NCBI RefSeq assembly: GCF_000761215.1
Contig: NZ_CP009438.1
Span: 3,589,001 to 3,653,000 of the forward strand
Reading direction: 5' to 3'
Length of the DNA: 64,000 nucleotides
Source of the DNA: Streptomyces glaucescens
GTDB lineage: Bacteria > Actinomycetota > Actinomycetes > Streptomycetales > Streptomycetaceae
The notes under the pieces were generated by a model. That model made no database searches and was not told the DNA's origin. It worked only from the letters and a program-made list of their open reading frames with translations. Positions 57,532 to 64,000 of the stretch are shown here, in pieces (within the stretch, counting starts at the first letter, position 1; every line of letters begins with the position of its first letter). Both the position numbers and the translations under genes were made by a program.

Positions 57532-58591
57532 ACCGACGAACCCGCTGGCCGGCCCGGTGCCGGGGAACGCGCTGGCAGGCTATCTGCGCGCGCAGGCCAC
57601 CGAGTTCCTGCGCGCGCTGCGCCAGCACCGCGAGACCGGCACCGGGGACTCCCTGGACGCGGCCCGGGCCCTGCGCCGCTCGGCCCGCCGCATCAGCGGC
57701 AGCCTCCACACCTTCCGCCCCCTGCTGGATGCCGACTGGTCCGAGGCCATGCGCCCCGAACTCGCCTGGCTCTCCGGCACCCTAGCCCTGGAGCACGCCT
57801 GCGCGTCCCGCCTGGAACGCCTGCTGGGCGCCCTGCACCGGCTGTCGGGATCGTCGGCGTTCCCGGCCCACGTCGAGGTGGCCACGGCCGGCCGGGCAGT
57901 CGGCCCGGCACGGGCGGGCGCGGCCGGCACCGGCAGCGGGACCCGCGCCCCGGCGCCCCCGGAGCGCGGCAACCTGACCGTCGGCGCGGCGAAGGCGGGC
58001 GCCCTCCTCGACCGCCAGCTCACCCTGGCCCGCACCCGGGCCCACTCCACCGCCCTCCAGGCCCTCGGCTCCGCCCGCTTCCACGCGGTCGCCGACAAGG
58101 TCGCCTTACTGGCCAGCGAGGTCCCGCTCGCGGCCACCGCGCCCGCCTCCGACCTGCGGCCCTACGCCGCCGCGGCCGAGGAGCGCCTGACGGACGCCGT
58201 CGCCGCCCTCCCGCTGATCACCGCGGGCAGCCCGTACAACGCGGAGGCGCTGGTCCACGGCCTCTCCCCGGACCCCGCCCCGCACCCGCAGGACGCCCCC
58301 TGGCACCAGGTCCGCCTCCTGCTGCGCCTGCACCGCTACGCCCGTGAGGTGCTGCACGGCGAGAACGCCCCGGTGGACGTACGCCTGCTGACCGCCGGCC
58401 AGGCCCTGAACCGGCACCGCGACGCCGCGGAGGCGGCAGCGGCGGCGGCGTCGGCCGCCCGCACCCCGCGGATCGCACCGGCCACCGCCTACGCCCTCGG
58501 CGTGCTCCACGCCGACCAGCGGCACGAGGTGGAGGCGGCCCGGTTCGCGTTCCAGCAGAGCTGGCAGAAGCAGACGGTGGGCACCCCGTGA
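57512..58591 (+). CDS. CHAD-domain protein (polyphosphate-associated)
   Basis: A 359-aa helical protein with the CHAD pattern of conserved basic residues: [40 protein letters not shown] and [24 protein letters not shown] domains bind polyphosphate with Arg/Lys/His patches; the family is not known to be catalytic. The first 20 nt overlap the 3' end of ppk, so the two are made together. It probably binds the polymer made by PPK and directs it or senses it. An Ala/Gly-rich insertion lies near residues 110-155. Confidence 0.9.
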   Translation: MAQQHLEPTNPLAGPVPGNALAGYLRAQATEFLRALRQHRETGTGDSLDAARALRRSARRISGSLHTFRPLLDADWSEAMRPELAWLSGTLALEHACASRLERLLGALHRLSGSSAFPAHVEVATAGRAVGPARAGAAGTGSGTRAPAPPERGNLTVGAAKAGALLDRQLTLARTRAHSTALQALGSARFHAVADKVALLASEVPLAATAPASDLRPYAAAAEERLTDAVAALPLITAGSPYNAEALVHGLSPDPAPHPQDAPWHQVRLLLRLHRYAREVLHGENAPVDVRLLTAGQALNRHRDAAEAAAAAASAARTPRIAPATAYALGVLHADQRHEVEAARFAFQQSWQKQTVGTP

Positions 58592-59040
58592 CCGGCGGCC
58601 CCGAGGACACCCCCGTGCTGGCCGCCGGCTGCGTGCTGTGGCGCCGCTCGCCGGCCGGCGGGGCACTGGAGGTCTGTCTCGTCCACCGCCCGAAGTACGA
58701 CGACTGGTCGCACCCCAAGGGCAAGCTCAGACGCGGCGAGGACCCGCTGGCCGGGGCGCTGCGCGAGGTGGCGGAGGAGACCGGCCACACGGCGGCGCCG
58801 GGCGCGGAACTGCCGACCGTGCACTACCTGGCCGACGGCCGTCCCAAGGAGGTCCGCTACTGGGCGGCCGAGGCCGGCGCCGGGACCTTCACCCCGGACG
58901 ACGAGGTGGACCGGATCGTCTGGCTGCCGCCCGCCGAGGCCCGCGCCCGTCTCACCCGGCCCCGGGACCGGGAACTCGTCGACGAACTGCTGGCCGTCCT
59001 GCGCCGGACCGGGGAGGCGTCCCGGGGGGACACCCCCTGA
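58588..59040 (+). CDS. NUDIX hydrolase
   Basis: A 150-aa enzyme. The Nudix box is GKLRRGEDPLAGALREVAEE followed by TG (about residues 47-68), complete with the catalytic REXXEE. It starts LAAGCVLWRRSPAGGALEVC. It overlaps the CHAD stop by 4 nt (GTGA). It resembles MutT1-type proteins but lacks the C-terminal histidine-phosphatase domain found in mycobacterial MutT1. Possible substrates are oxidised nucleotides, diadenosine polyphosphates or inositol pyrophosphates; a phosphate-metabolism substrate fits the ppk operon. Confidence 0.9.
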   Translation: MTGGPEDTPVLAAGCVLWRRSPAGGALEVCLVHRPKYDDWSHPKGKLRRGEDPLAGALREVAEETGHTAAPGAELPTVHYLADGRPKEVRYWAAEAGAGTFTPDDEVDRIVWLPPAEARARLTRPRDRELVDELLAVLRRTGEASRGDTP

Positions 59041-59064
59041 GTCCTGGCGCCCGCGTTCGCCGGT

Positions 59065-59268
59065 TCACCCTTCGGAGGCATGTCCCGCCCCGTCCGTCCG
59101 CGCCTGGCTGCGCGCCCGGCGGGCGGGCCCGCGCCAGCCGCAGCTGCACCGCGCCACACAGAACGGCCCCTGCTCCACCGTGGTGACCCGGTGTTCCGCA
59201 TCGTTTCGGCCAGGGGCGAGCCGGTCCTGCTCGGTCACGCGGTCACGGTACCCGGCCGAGGTGAACAC
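59065..59268 (-). CDS. Small CxC-W motif protein, 67 aa
   Basis: The C-terminal half reads PFCVARCSCGWRGPARRARS, then QARTDGAGHA. The CSCGW-x-GPARRAR pattern is familiar from many very small Streptomyces proteins of unknown function, possibly binding zinc or nucleic acid. A GTG at 59268 has GGAG nine nt upstream; a later GTG at 59238 would give 57 residues. It is convergent with the NUDIX gene, 24 nt away. Confidence 0.6.
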   Translation of the reverse strand: MFTSAGYRDRVTEQDRLAPGRNDAEHRVTTVEQGPFCVARCSCGWRGPARRARSQARTDGAGHASEG

Positions 59269-59396
59269 CCGGTGCCGCTCCGCCGGGCGCCACCGCGCCC
59301 CGGCCCGGCCGCGTGACGGCCCAACCTACCCGTCGTTAACCGGACGACAGAGGCCCGCGACGGACTGACGGACGGCTGACTGGGGGTAGGCAGGCG

Positions 59397-60239
59397 ATGG
59401 CGCAACGGCAGCACGACAGAGCGGGCGGGACGGTCGTCGCGGCAGGGCTGATGGCCTGTTTGTGTCTCGGCGCCACGGGATGCCAGAGCAGCGGCGCGGC
59501 GGCCGACGACACCGGTCCCGCCGCCGAGGCGGTCCCGGCCCTGCGGCGGGCCGCGGAGGCCCTGGTGGCCGCCCGCACGTCGAAGGCGCGGACGTCGATG
59601 GAGATGGCCACCGGCGGCACCCGCGTCACCATCCGCGGCGAGGGCGTGTACGACTACACGCGCGGTCTCGGCCGCCTGAAGGTACGGCTGCCGCACGACC
59701 CGGCGGGCCAGACCGGGCACCGCCCGATCACCGAGGTCCTCGCACCGGGCGCGCTGTACATGAAGAACCGCGGCGCGGGCGTCCCCGCCGACAAGTGGGT
59801 CCGCGTCGACACCGCCACCCTCTCCGACGGCAATCTGGTCACCGGCGGCGCCACCGACCCGTTCGCCGCGGCCGAGGTGCTGCGCGGGGCGCGCACGGCG
59901 GCCTACGTCGGCCGTACCGAACTCGCGGGCACGCCGGTCCGCCACTACCGCGGGACCGCGGACCTCGCCGCGGCCGCGCGCGAGGCGTCCCCCGGCGTGC
60001 GGGCGTCCCTCGCGGCGGCGGCGAAGGGGTTCGCCACGGCCGAGGTCCCGTTCGACGTGTTCCTGGACGACGAGGGCCGGATCCGCAAGGTCAGGCACCG
60101 CTTCAGCTTCGTCAACGGCAGCGGGCGGGCGACGGTGGCGGTGGCCTCCACGACGCTGCTGTACGCCTTCGGCACCCCCGCCGACGTCCGGCTGCCGCCC
60201 GCCGAGGACATCTACGCGGGCCGCATCGCGGCGCAGTGA
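59397..60239 (+). CDS. Lipoprotein, LppX/LprG-like
   Basis: A 280-aa secreted lipoprotein. The signal peptide has a hydrophobic core GTVVAAGLMACLCLGATG and lipobox GATGC (Cys29). The mature part shows strands and helices like mycobacterial LppX/LprG-type carriers: ALRRAAEALVAARTSKARTS near the start, then a half-barrel of beta strands (GTRVTIRGEGVYDYTRGLGR, APGALYMKNRGAGVPADKWV). It may bind and carry a lipid or other hydrophobic ligand, but the family assignment is tentative. RBS AGGCAGGCG. It is divergent from the small CxC gene. Confidence 0.68.
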   Translation: MAQRQHDRAGGTVVAAGLMACLCLGATGCQSSGAAADDTGPAAEAVPALRRAAEALVAARTSKARTSMEMATGGTRVTIRGEGVYDYTRGLGRLKVRLPHDPAGQTGHRPITEVLAPGALYMKNRGAGVPADKWVRVDTATLSDGNLVTGGATDPFAAAEVLRGARTAAYVGRTELAGTPVRHYRGTADLAAAAREASPGVRASLAAAAKGFATAEVPFDVFLDDEGRIRKVRHRFSFVNGSGRATVAVASTTLLYAFGTPADVRLPPAEDIYAGRIAAQ

Positions 60240-60347
60240 GGGGCCGCGCCCGGCGGAAGTGACCGGCTGGAACTAGCCCGTCCGTGCCATGCGCGGGGCG
60301 AGGGGCGCTCCCTACTCTAGGAAGTCGGTGACGGCAGAGAAGAGGTG

Positions 60348-60524
60348 ATGCGCGTGGCTCCGGCCGGCGGTACGGCAGTTCAGGACCACGTGGCCCTCGC
60401 CGAGATCGAGCTGTGCGGTGAGCTGATCATCGCGGCCTCGGCCGCCGAGGACCGGCTCAGCATGGAGAGCATCGACCAGGTCCTGCGGGTGGCCGAGGAG
60501 CGCGCGGAGCCGCCGGCGGCCTGA
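60348..60524 (+). CDS. Small helical protein, 58 aa
   Basis: The ATG at 60348 has AGAAGAGG upstream and the frame is closed by a TGA at 60522-60524. The product reads VALAEIELCGELIIAASAAE, then DRLSMESIDQVLRVAEERAE and an Ala/Pro end. High third-position GC holds throughout. It is helical and cytoplasmic. No family known. Its stop is 3 nt from the convergent csoR stop, so the two genes end almost back to back. Confidence 0.68.
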   Translation: MRVAPAGGTAVQDHVALAEIELCGELIIAASAAEDRLSMESIDQVLRVAEERAEPPAA

Positions 60525-60527
60525 GCG

Positions 60528-60899
60528 TCAGGTGCGCAGCATCCGGCCGATCGCCTTGGTGGCCTCCTCCACCTTGGCGTTGATCTCGTCGCCGCCCTTG
60601 AGCGCGGCGTCCGCGACGCAGTGCCGCAGGTGCTCCTCCAGCAGCTGGAGCGCGAAGGACTGCAGGGCCTTGGTGGAGGCGGAGACCTGCGTGAGTATGT
60701 CGATGCAGTAGACGTCCTCGTCGACCATCCGCTGCAGGCCGCGGATCTGGCCCTCGATCCGGCGCAGCCGCTTGAGGTGCTCGTCCTTCTGGTGGTGGTA
60801 CCCGTGGATCCCCCGGTCGTGATCGGTCACCACGGCCTGCGCGGGAGCTTCCGCGAGGGCCTCGGCGGGCACACCGGCGCCGGCCTCGGTGGTCGTCAT
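60528..60899 (-). CDS. csoR: Copper-sensing repressor CsoR
   Basis: A 123-aa DUF156 repressor. The Cu(I) ligands Cys65, His90 and Cys94 occur in VDEDVYCIDILTQVSASTKA and LLEEHLRHCVADAALKGGDE. The DNA-binding helix region is HLKRLRRIEGQIRGLQRMV. The N-terminal 25 residues form a variable Ala/Glu tail, as in the Streptomyces lividans protein. CsoR releases its operator when Cu(I) rises and induces copper efflux genes. The start at 60899 lies directly downstream of its operator. No copper transporter is adjacent, so it is probably a global copper regulator acting at a distance. Confidence 0.93.
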   Translation of the reverse strand: MTTTEAGAGVPAEALAEAPAQAVVTDHDRGIHGYHHQKDEHLKRLRRIEGQIRGLQRMVDEDVYCIDILTQVSASTKALQSFALQLLEEHLRHCVADAALKGGDEINAKVEEATKAIGRMLRT

Positions 60900-60915
60900 A
60901 GCATCCTCCATCCAG

Positions 60916-60932
60916 ATACCCCTACTGGGTAT
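60916..60932. promoter_or_regulatory. CsoR operator
   Basis: ATACCC-CTACT-GGGTAT is a perfect 6-5-6 inverted repeat, 17 bp before the csoR start. It matches the GC-tract pseudopalindrome known for CsoR and implies autoregulation. Confidence 0.82.
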
Positions 60933-61111
60933 ATCGTACCGGACTTCGCCGGGTATGCGCCCTTTACCGGCAGGCCGGACCGCCCCCGTGCACCGCCCCC
61001 GTGCCGATAACTCTGCCTGATGGGCGACACTGGGGGACGGCCCGATAGCCGTGGCCGGATGATGCGCCTAGCATCAGCCTGACCGAAACCGATGCATCCC
61101 GAGGACCCCAC

Positions 61112-61732
61112 GTGCGCTTTCGTCTGACCCCCAGGGAGACGAGCTTCTACGACATGTTCGCCGCCTCCGCGGACAACATCGTCACCGGCTCGAAGCTCCT
61201 GATGGAACTGCTCGGGGCGGACACCTCCGCCCGGGCCGAGATCGCGGAGCGTATGCGGGCAGCGGAACACGCAGGTGACGACGCCACGCACGCGATCTTC
61301 CACCAGCTGAACTCCTCCTTCATCACGCCCTTCGACCGCGAGGACATCTACTCCCTCGCCTCGTCCCTCGACGACATCATGGACTTCATGGAGGAGGCCG
61401 TCGACCTCGTCGTCCTCTACAACGTCGACGAGCTGCCGAAGGGCGTGGAGCAGCAGATCGAGGTGCTGGCGCGGGCGGCCGAGCTGACCGCCGAGGCCAT
61501 GCCCCACCTGCGCACCATGGAGAACCTGACCGAGTACTGGATCGAGGTCAACCGCCTGGAGAACCAGGCCGACCAGATCCACCGCAAGCTGCTCGCCCAC
61601 CTCTTCAACGGCAAGTACGACGCCATCGAGGTGCTGAAGCTCAAGCAGATCGTCGACGTCCTGGAAGAGGCCGCCGACGCATTCGAGCACGTGGCGAACA
61701 CGGTGGAGACCATCGCCGTCAAGGAGTCCTGA
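61112..61732 (+). CDS. DUF47 (PhoU-like) partner of the Pit transporter
   Basis: A 206-aa helical cytoplasmic protein of the DUF47 family, related to PhoU. It has TPRETSFYDMFAASADNIVT at the start, a PhoU-like metal motif FITPFDREDIYSLASSLDDI and the second LNGKYDAIEVLKLKQIVDVL, DAFEHVANTVETIAVKES. Proteins of this family are encoded with Pit and are thought to control it. GTG start. The pit gene follows after 7 nt, one operon. Confidence 0.92.
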   Translation: MRFRLTPRETSFYDMFAASADNIVTGSKLLMELLGADTSARAEIAERMRAAEHAGDDATHAIFHQLNSSFITPFDREDIYSLASSLDDIMDFMEEAVDLVVLYNVDELPKGVEQQIEVLARAAELTAEAMPHLRTMENLTEYWIEVNRLENQADQIHRKLLAHLFNGKYDAIEVLKLKQIVDVLEEAADAFEHVANTVETIAVKES

Positions 61733-61739
61733 GGCGTCG

Positions 61740-62738
61740 ATGGACACCTTCGCTCTGGTCGTGACCATCGGGGTCGCGCTCTTCTTCACGTACACCAACG
61801 GCTTCCACGACTCGGCCAACGCGATCGCCACCTCGGTGTCGACGCGCGCGCTCACCCCGCGGGCGGCGCTCGCGATGGCGGCCGTGATGAACCTCGCGGG
61901 CGCGTTCCTCGGCTCCGGCGTCGCCAAGACGGTCAGCGAGGGCCTGATCGAGACGCCCGAGGGCTCCACCGGCATGGGGATCCTCTTCGCCGCGCTCGTC
62001 GGCGCGATCGTCTGGAACCTCGTCACCTGGTACTTCGGCCTGCCCTCGTCCTCCTCCCACGCGCTCTTCGGCGGCATGGTGGGCGCGGCGCTGGCCGGCG
62101 GGACCACCGTCTACTGGGACGGCGTCCTGGAGAAGATCGTCATCCCGATGTTCGTCTCCCCGGTGATCGGCCTGCTCGCCGGCTACCTGGTGATGACCGC
62201 CATCCTGTGGATGTTCCGCCGTGCCAACCCGCACAAGGCCAAGCGCGGCTTCCGGATCGCCCAGACCGTCTCGGCCGCGGGCATGGCCCTCGGCCACGGC
62301 CTCCAGGACGCCCAGAAGACCATGGGCATCGTGGTGATGGCCCTGGTCATCGCCGACGTCGAGGACTACGGCGACCCGATCCCGATCTGGGTCAAGATCG
62401 CCTGTGCCGTGATGCTGTCGGCGGGCACCTACGCGGGCGGCTGGCGCATCATGCGCACCCTCGGCCGCAAGATCATCGAGCTGGACCCGCCGCAGGGCTT
62501 CGCGGCGGAGACCACCGGCGCGACGATCATGTTCGGCTCGGCCTTCATCTTCCACGCGCCGATCTCCACCACCCATGTGATCACCTCCGCGATCATGGGC
62601 GTCGGCGCGACCAAGCGCGTGAACGCGGTCCGCTGGGGCGTCGCCAAGAACATCGTCCTCGGCTGGTTCATCACCATGCCGGCCGCGGCGACGGTGGCGG
62701 CGGCCTCGTACGGGCTGGTGCACCTGGCGTTCCTCTAG
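61740..62738 (+). CDS. pit: Low-affinity inorganic phosphate transporter Pit
   Basis: A 332-aa membrane protein with about 10 helices. The inverted family signatures are TNGFHDSANAIATSVSTRAL in the first half and IFHAPISTTHVITSAIMGVG in the second, with GLPSSSSHALFGGMVGAALA between them. Pit carries metal-phosphate with protons and serves when phosphate is plentiful. It is preceded by its DUF47 partner and closed by a terminator with a U tract. Confidence 0.94.
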   Translation: MDTFALVVTIGVALFFTYTNGFHDSANAIATSVSTRALTPRAALAMAAVMNLAGAFLGSGVAKTVSEGLIETPEGSTGMGILFAALVGAIVWNLVTWYFGLPSSSSHALFGGMVGAALAGGTTVYWDGVLEKIVIPMFVSPVIGLLAGYLVMTAILWMFRRANPHKAKRGFRIAQTVSAAGMALGHGLQDAQKTMGIVVMALVIADVEDYGDPIPIWVKIACAVMLSAGTYAGGWRIMRTLGRKIIELDPPQGFAAETTGATIMFGSAFIFHAPISTTHVITSAIMGVGATKRVNAVRWGVAKNIVLGWFITMPAAATVAAASYGLVHLAFL

Positions 62739-62758
62739 CGGACGGCGCAGCAACACAC

Positions 62759-62793
62759 GGGCCCGCCCCCGGGAGCCAGGGGCGGGCCCTTTT
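62759..62793 (+). terminator. Intrinsic terminator of the DUF47-pit operon
   Basis: GGGCCCGCCCC at 62759-62769 pairs with GGGGCGGGCCC at 62779-62789, followed by TTTT at 62790-62793. Confidence 0.88.
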
Positions 62794-62843
62794 GTGACCT
62801 CACGGTGGCACCGCCATGCAGCACCGTGAGGAGTCGGTGGCGA

Positions 62844-63620
62844 TCAGCCGAAGCGGCCGGAGATGTAGTCCTCGGTCGCCTGCACCGACGGGTTGGAGAA
62901 GATCCGCTCCGTGTCGTCGATCTCCACCAGCCTGCCCGGCTGGCCCACCGCCGCGAGGTTGAAGAACGCCGTACGGTCGGAGACCCGCGCCGCCTGCTGC
63001 ATGTTGTGCGTCACGATGACGATCGTGAACTGCTCCTTCAGCTCGCCGATCAGGTCCTCGATCGCGAGGGTGGAGATCGGGTCGAGGGCCGAGCACGGCT
63101 CGTCCATCAGCAGCACGTTCGGCTCGACCGCGATGGCGCGGGCGATGCACAGGCGCTGCTGCTGACCGCCGGAGAGCCCCGAGCCCGGCTTGTTCAGGCG
63201 GTCCTTCACCTCGTTCCAGAGGTTGGCGCCGCGCAGCGACTTCTCGACGATGTCGGCCAGCTCGTTCTTCTTGTAGTTGCCGTTGAGCCGCAGCCCGGCG
63301 GCCACGTTGTCGAAGATCGACATGGTCGGGAACGGGTTCGGCCGCTGGAACACCATGCCGACCTCGCGCCGCACGGAGACGGGGTCGACCCCGTGGCCGT
63401 ACAGGTCCTCGTCGTCGAGCAGCACCTTGCCCTCGACCCGCCCGCCGGGGGTGACCTCGTGCATGCGGTTCAGCGTGCGCAGGAACGTCGACTTGCCGCA
63501 GCCGGAGGGGCCGATGAACGCCGTCACCGAGCGGGGCTCGACGGTCATCGAGATGTCGTCGATCGCCTTGTGGGAGCCGTAGTAGGCGGTCAGTCCGCTT
63601 ACGTCGATTCGCTTGGCCAT
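62844..63620 (-). CDS. pstB: Phosphate ABC transporter ATPase PstB
   Basis: A 258-aa ATPase. It has Walker [21 protein letters not shown]-loop [18 protein letters not shown], signature [16 protein letters not shown] and Walker [17 protein letters not shown], with the His switch in [27 protein letters not shown] and the RPNPFP motif are specific for PstB. It powers high-affinity phosphate uptake and signals phosphate status to PhoR through PhoU. It is the last gene of the pst operon, following pstA by 46 nt. Confidence 0.95.
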   Translation of the reverse strand: MAKRIDVSGLTAYYGSHKAIDDISMTVEPRSVTAFIGPSGCGKSTFLRTLNRMHEVTPGGRVEGKVLLDDEDLYGHGVDPVSVRREVGMVFQRPNPFPTMSIFDNVAAGLRLNGNYKKNELADIVEKSLRGANLWNEVKDRLNKPGSGLSGGQQQRLCIARAIAVEPNVLLMDEPCSALDPISTLAIEDLIGELKEQFTIVIVTHNMQQAARVSDRTAFFNLAAVGQPGRLVEIDDTERIFSNPSVQATEDYISGRFG

Positions 63621-63666
63621 GATTGCTTCACTTCCAGAGGTGCTCGATCGGTCGCCGGTGGCCGCG

Positions 63667-64000
63667 TCAGCGACCGGTCTTCGGGGCCTTCCAGCGCGCG
63701 ATGCCGCGCGCCAGCAGGTTGAGGATCATCACGAAGGCGATCAGCGTCAGGGACGCCGCCCACGCACGGTCGTACGCCGCGCCGGATCCGGCGCTGTTGG
63801 CGTACTGCTGGTAGATGTACAGCGGCAGCGAGGCCTGCGCGCCCTCGAACGGGTTGGCGTTGATGAAGGGGTTGCCCCACACCAGCAGCAGCACCGGCGC
63901 GGTCTCGCCGGCGATCCGGGCGACCGCCAGCATGATGCCGGTGGTGATGCCGCCGATGGAGGTGGGCAGGACCACCTTCAGGATCGTCCGCCACTTCGGC
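63667..64000 (-). CDS. pstA: Phosphate ABC transporter permease PstA, C-terminal part (partial)
   Basis: The last 110 codons of a membrane permease; the 5' part lies beyond the right edge. The visible sequence begins [20 protein letters not shown], the coupling (EAA) loop, and continues [20 protein letters not shown] and [20 protein letters not shown], ending in a TM helix ([20 protein letters not shown]). AGETAPVLL is characteristic of PstA. With pstB it forms the high-affinity phosphate importer. Confidence 0.93.
   Translation of the reverse strand, partial: PKWRTILKVVLPTSIGGITTGIMLAVARIAGETAPVLLLVWGNPFINANPFEGAQASLPLYIYQQYANSAGSGAAYDRAWAASLTLIAFVMILNLLARGIARWKAPKTGR

Noticed and set aside
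60900..61111. PHO box between csoR and the DUF47-pit operon, and one upstream of ppk
   Set aside because: No 11-bp-spaced GTTCA units were found in either region, although PhoP control of these genes is known in other species.
1..64000. tRNA, rRNA, insertion sequences, prophage or biosynthetic gene cluster
   Set aside because: No cloverleaf, rRNA, transposase, integrase or PKS/NRPS signature was noticed when reading both strands; a dedicated tRNA scan was not possible.

Overview
The window is a stretch of Streptomyces core chromosome. Base composition is very GC-rich with near-saturated G/C at third codon positions. GTG starts and 4-nt GTGA/ATGA stop-start overlaps are frequent. Several genes are actinomycete or Streptomyces hallmarks: the c-di-GMP-dependent anti-sigma factor RsiG, the nickel regulator Nur, the orphan regulator GlnR, mycothiol genes mshA and mshD, an XRE/DUF397 locus, and the polyphosphate and pho genes. 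No tRNA, rRNA, CRISPR array, transposase or prophage gene was recognised.

Layout. Positions 1-7,245: phoP (start only), phoR and divergent phoU with a PHO box, a 54-aa Cys-rich peptide, gpmA, and two tandem Stealth-type sugar-phosphate transferases. 7,300-15,700: an MFS transporter, a TIR/NB-ARC/TPR (NLR-like) protein, ybjN-mshA, a methyltransferase and a secreted NlpC/P60 hydrolase. 16,000-20,000: a REC-PP2C phosphatase, a deazaflavin-oxidoreductase/hemerythrin fusion, an NAD(P) oxidoreductase and an HxlR regulator. 20,600-28,300: XRE regulator, HbhA-like protein, DUF2516, HelD, a TetR/MDR pair, an Eis-like acetyltransferase and rsiG. 28,388-36,942: dtd, ygfZ, nur, nitrobindin-like and DsrE genes, then a sulfur cluster (sseC, sulfurtransferase, Cys-containing leader peptide), LmeA-like, MoaD and hydrolase genes. 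37,256-42,786: glnR, a LacI regulator, a sigma-factor remnant and htrA with its two-component system. 42,797-45,003: XRE/DUF397 locus. 45,128-54,953: pectate lyase-pectinesterase fusion, AAA/TPR pair, secreted 5'-nucleotidase, mshD and a GntR-ABC operon. 55,156-64,000: ppk-CHAD-NUDIX, csoR, DUF47-pit, pstB and pstA (3' end).

Phosphate is the connecting theme. The sensor/regulator pair PhoR-PhoP and its modulator PhoU lie at the left edge. The low-affinity transporter Pit, polyphosphate kinase and the high-affinity Pst transporter lie at the right edge. A secreted nucleotidase and a glycolytic mutase sit between. From memory, the order phoP/regX3-phoR/senX3-gpm-ybjN-mshA and the trio XRE-hbhA-DUF2516 match a conserved mycobacterial neighbourhood. 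Against that background the Stealth pair, the MFS gene and the TIR-NLR gene look like lineage-specific insertions.

The most interesting signals are: the TIR-NB-ARC-TPR protein, a candidate defence receptor; a chain of three overlapping seven-codon micro-ORFs between a response regulator and its kinase; repeated tandem duplications at gene 3' ends; a decayed ECF sigma factor; a Cys-codon leader peptide; and several sharp palindromic operators. All calls come from reading the sequence and recalled family knowledge; no database search was run.
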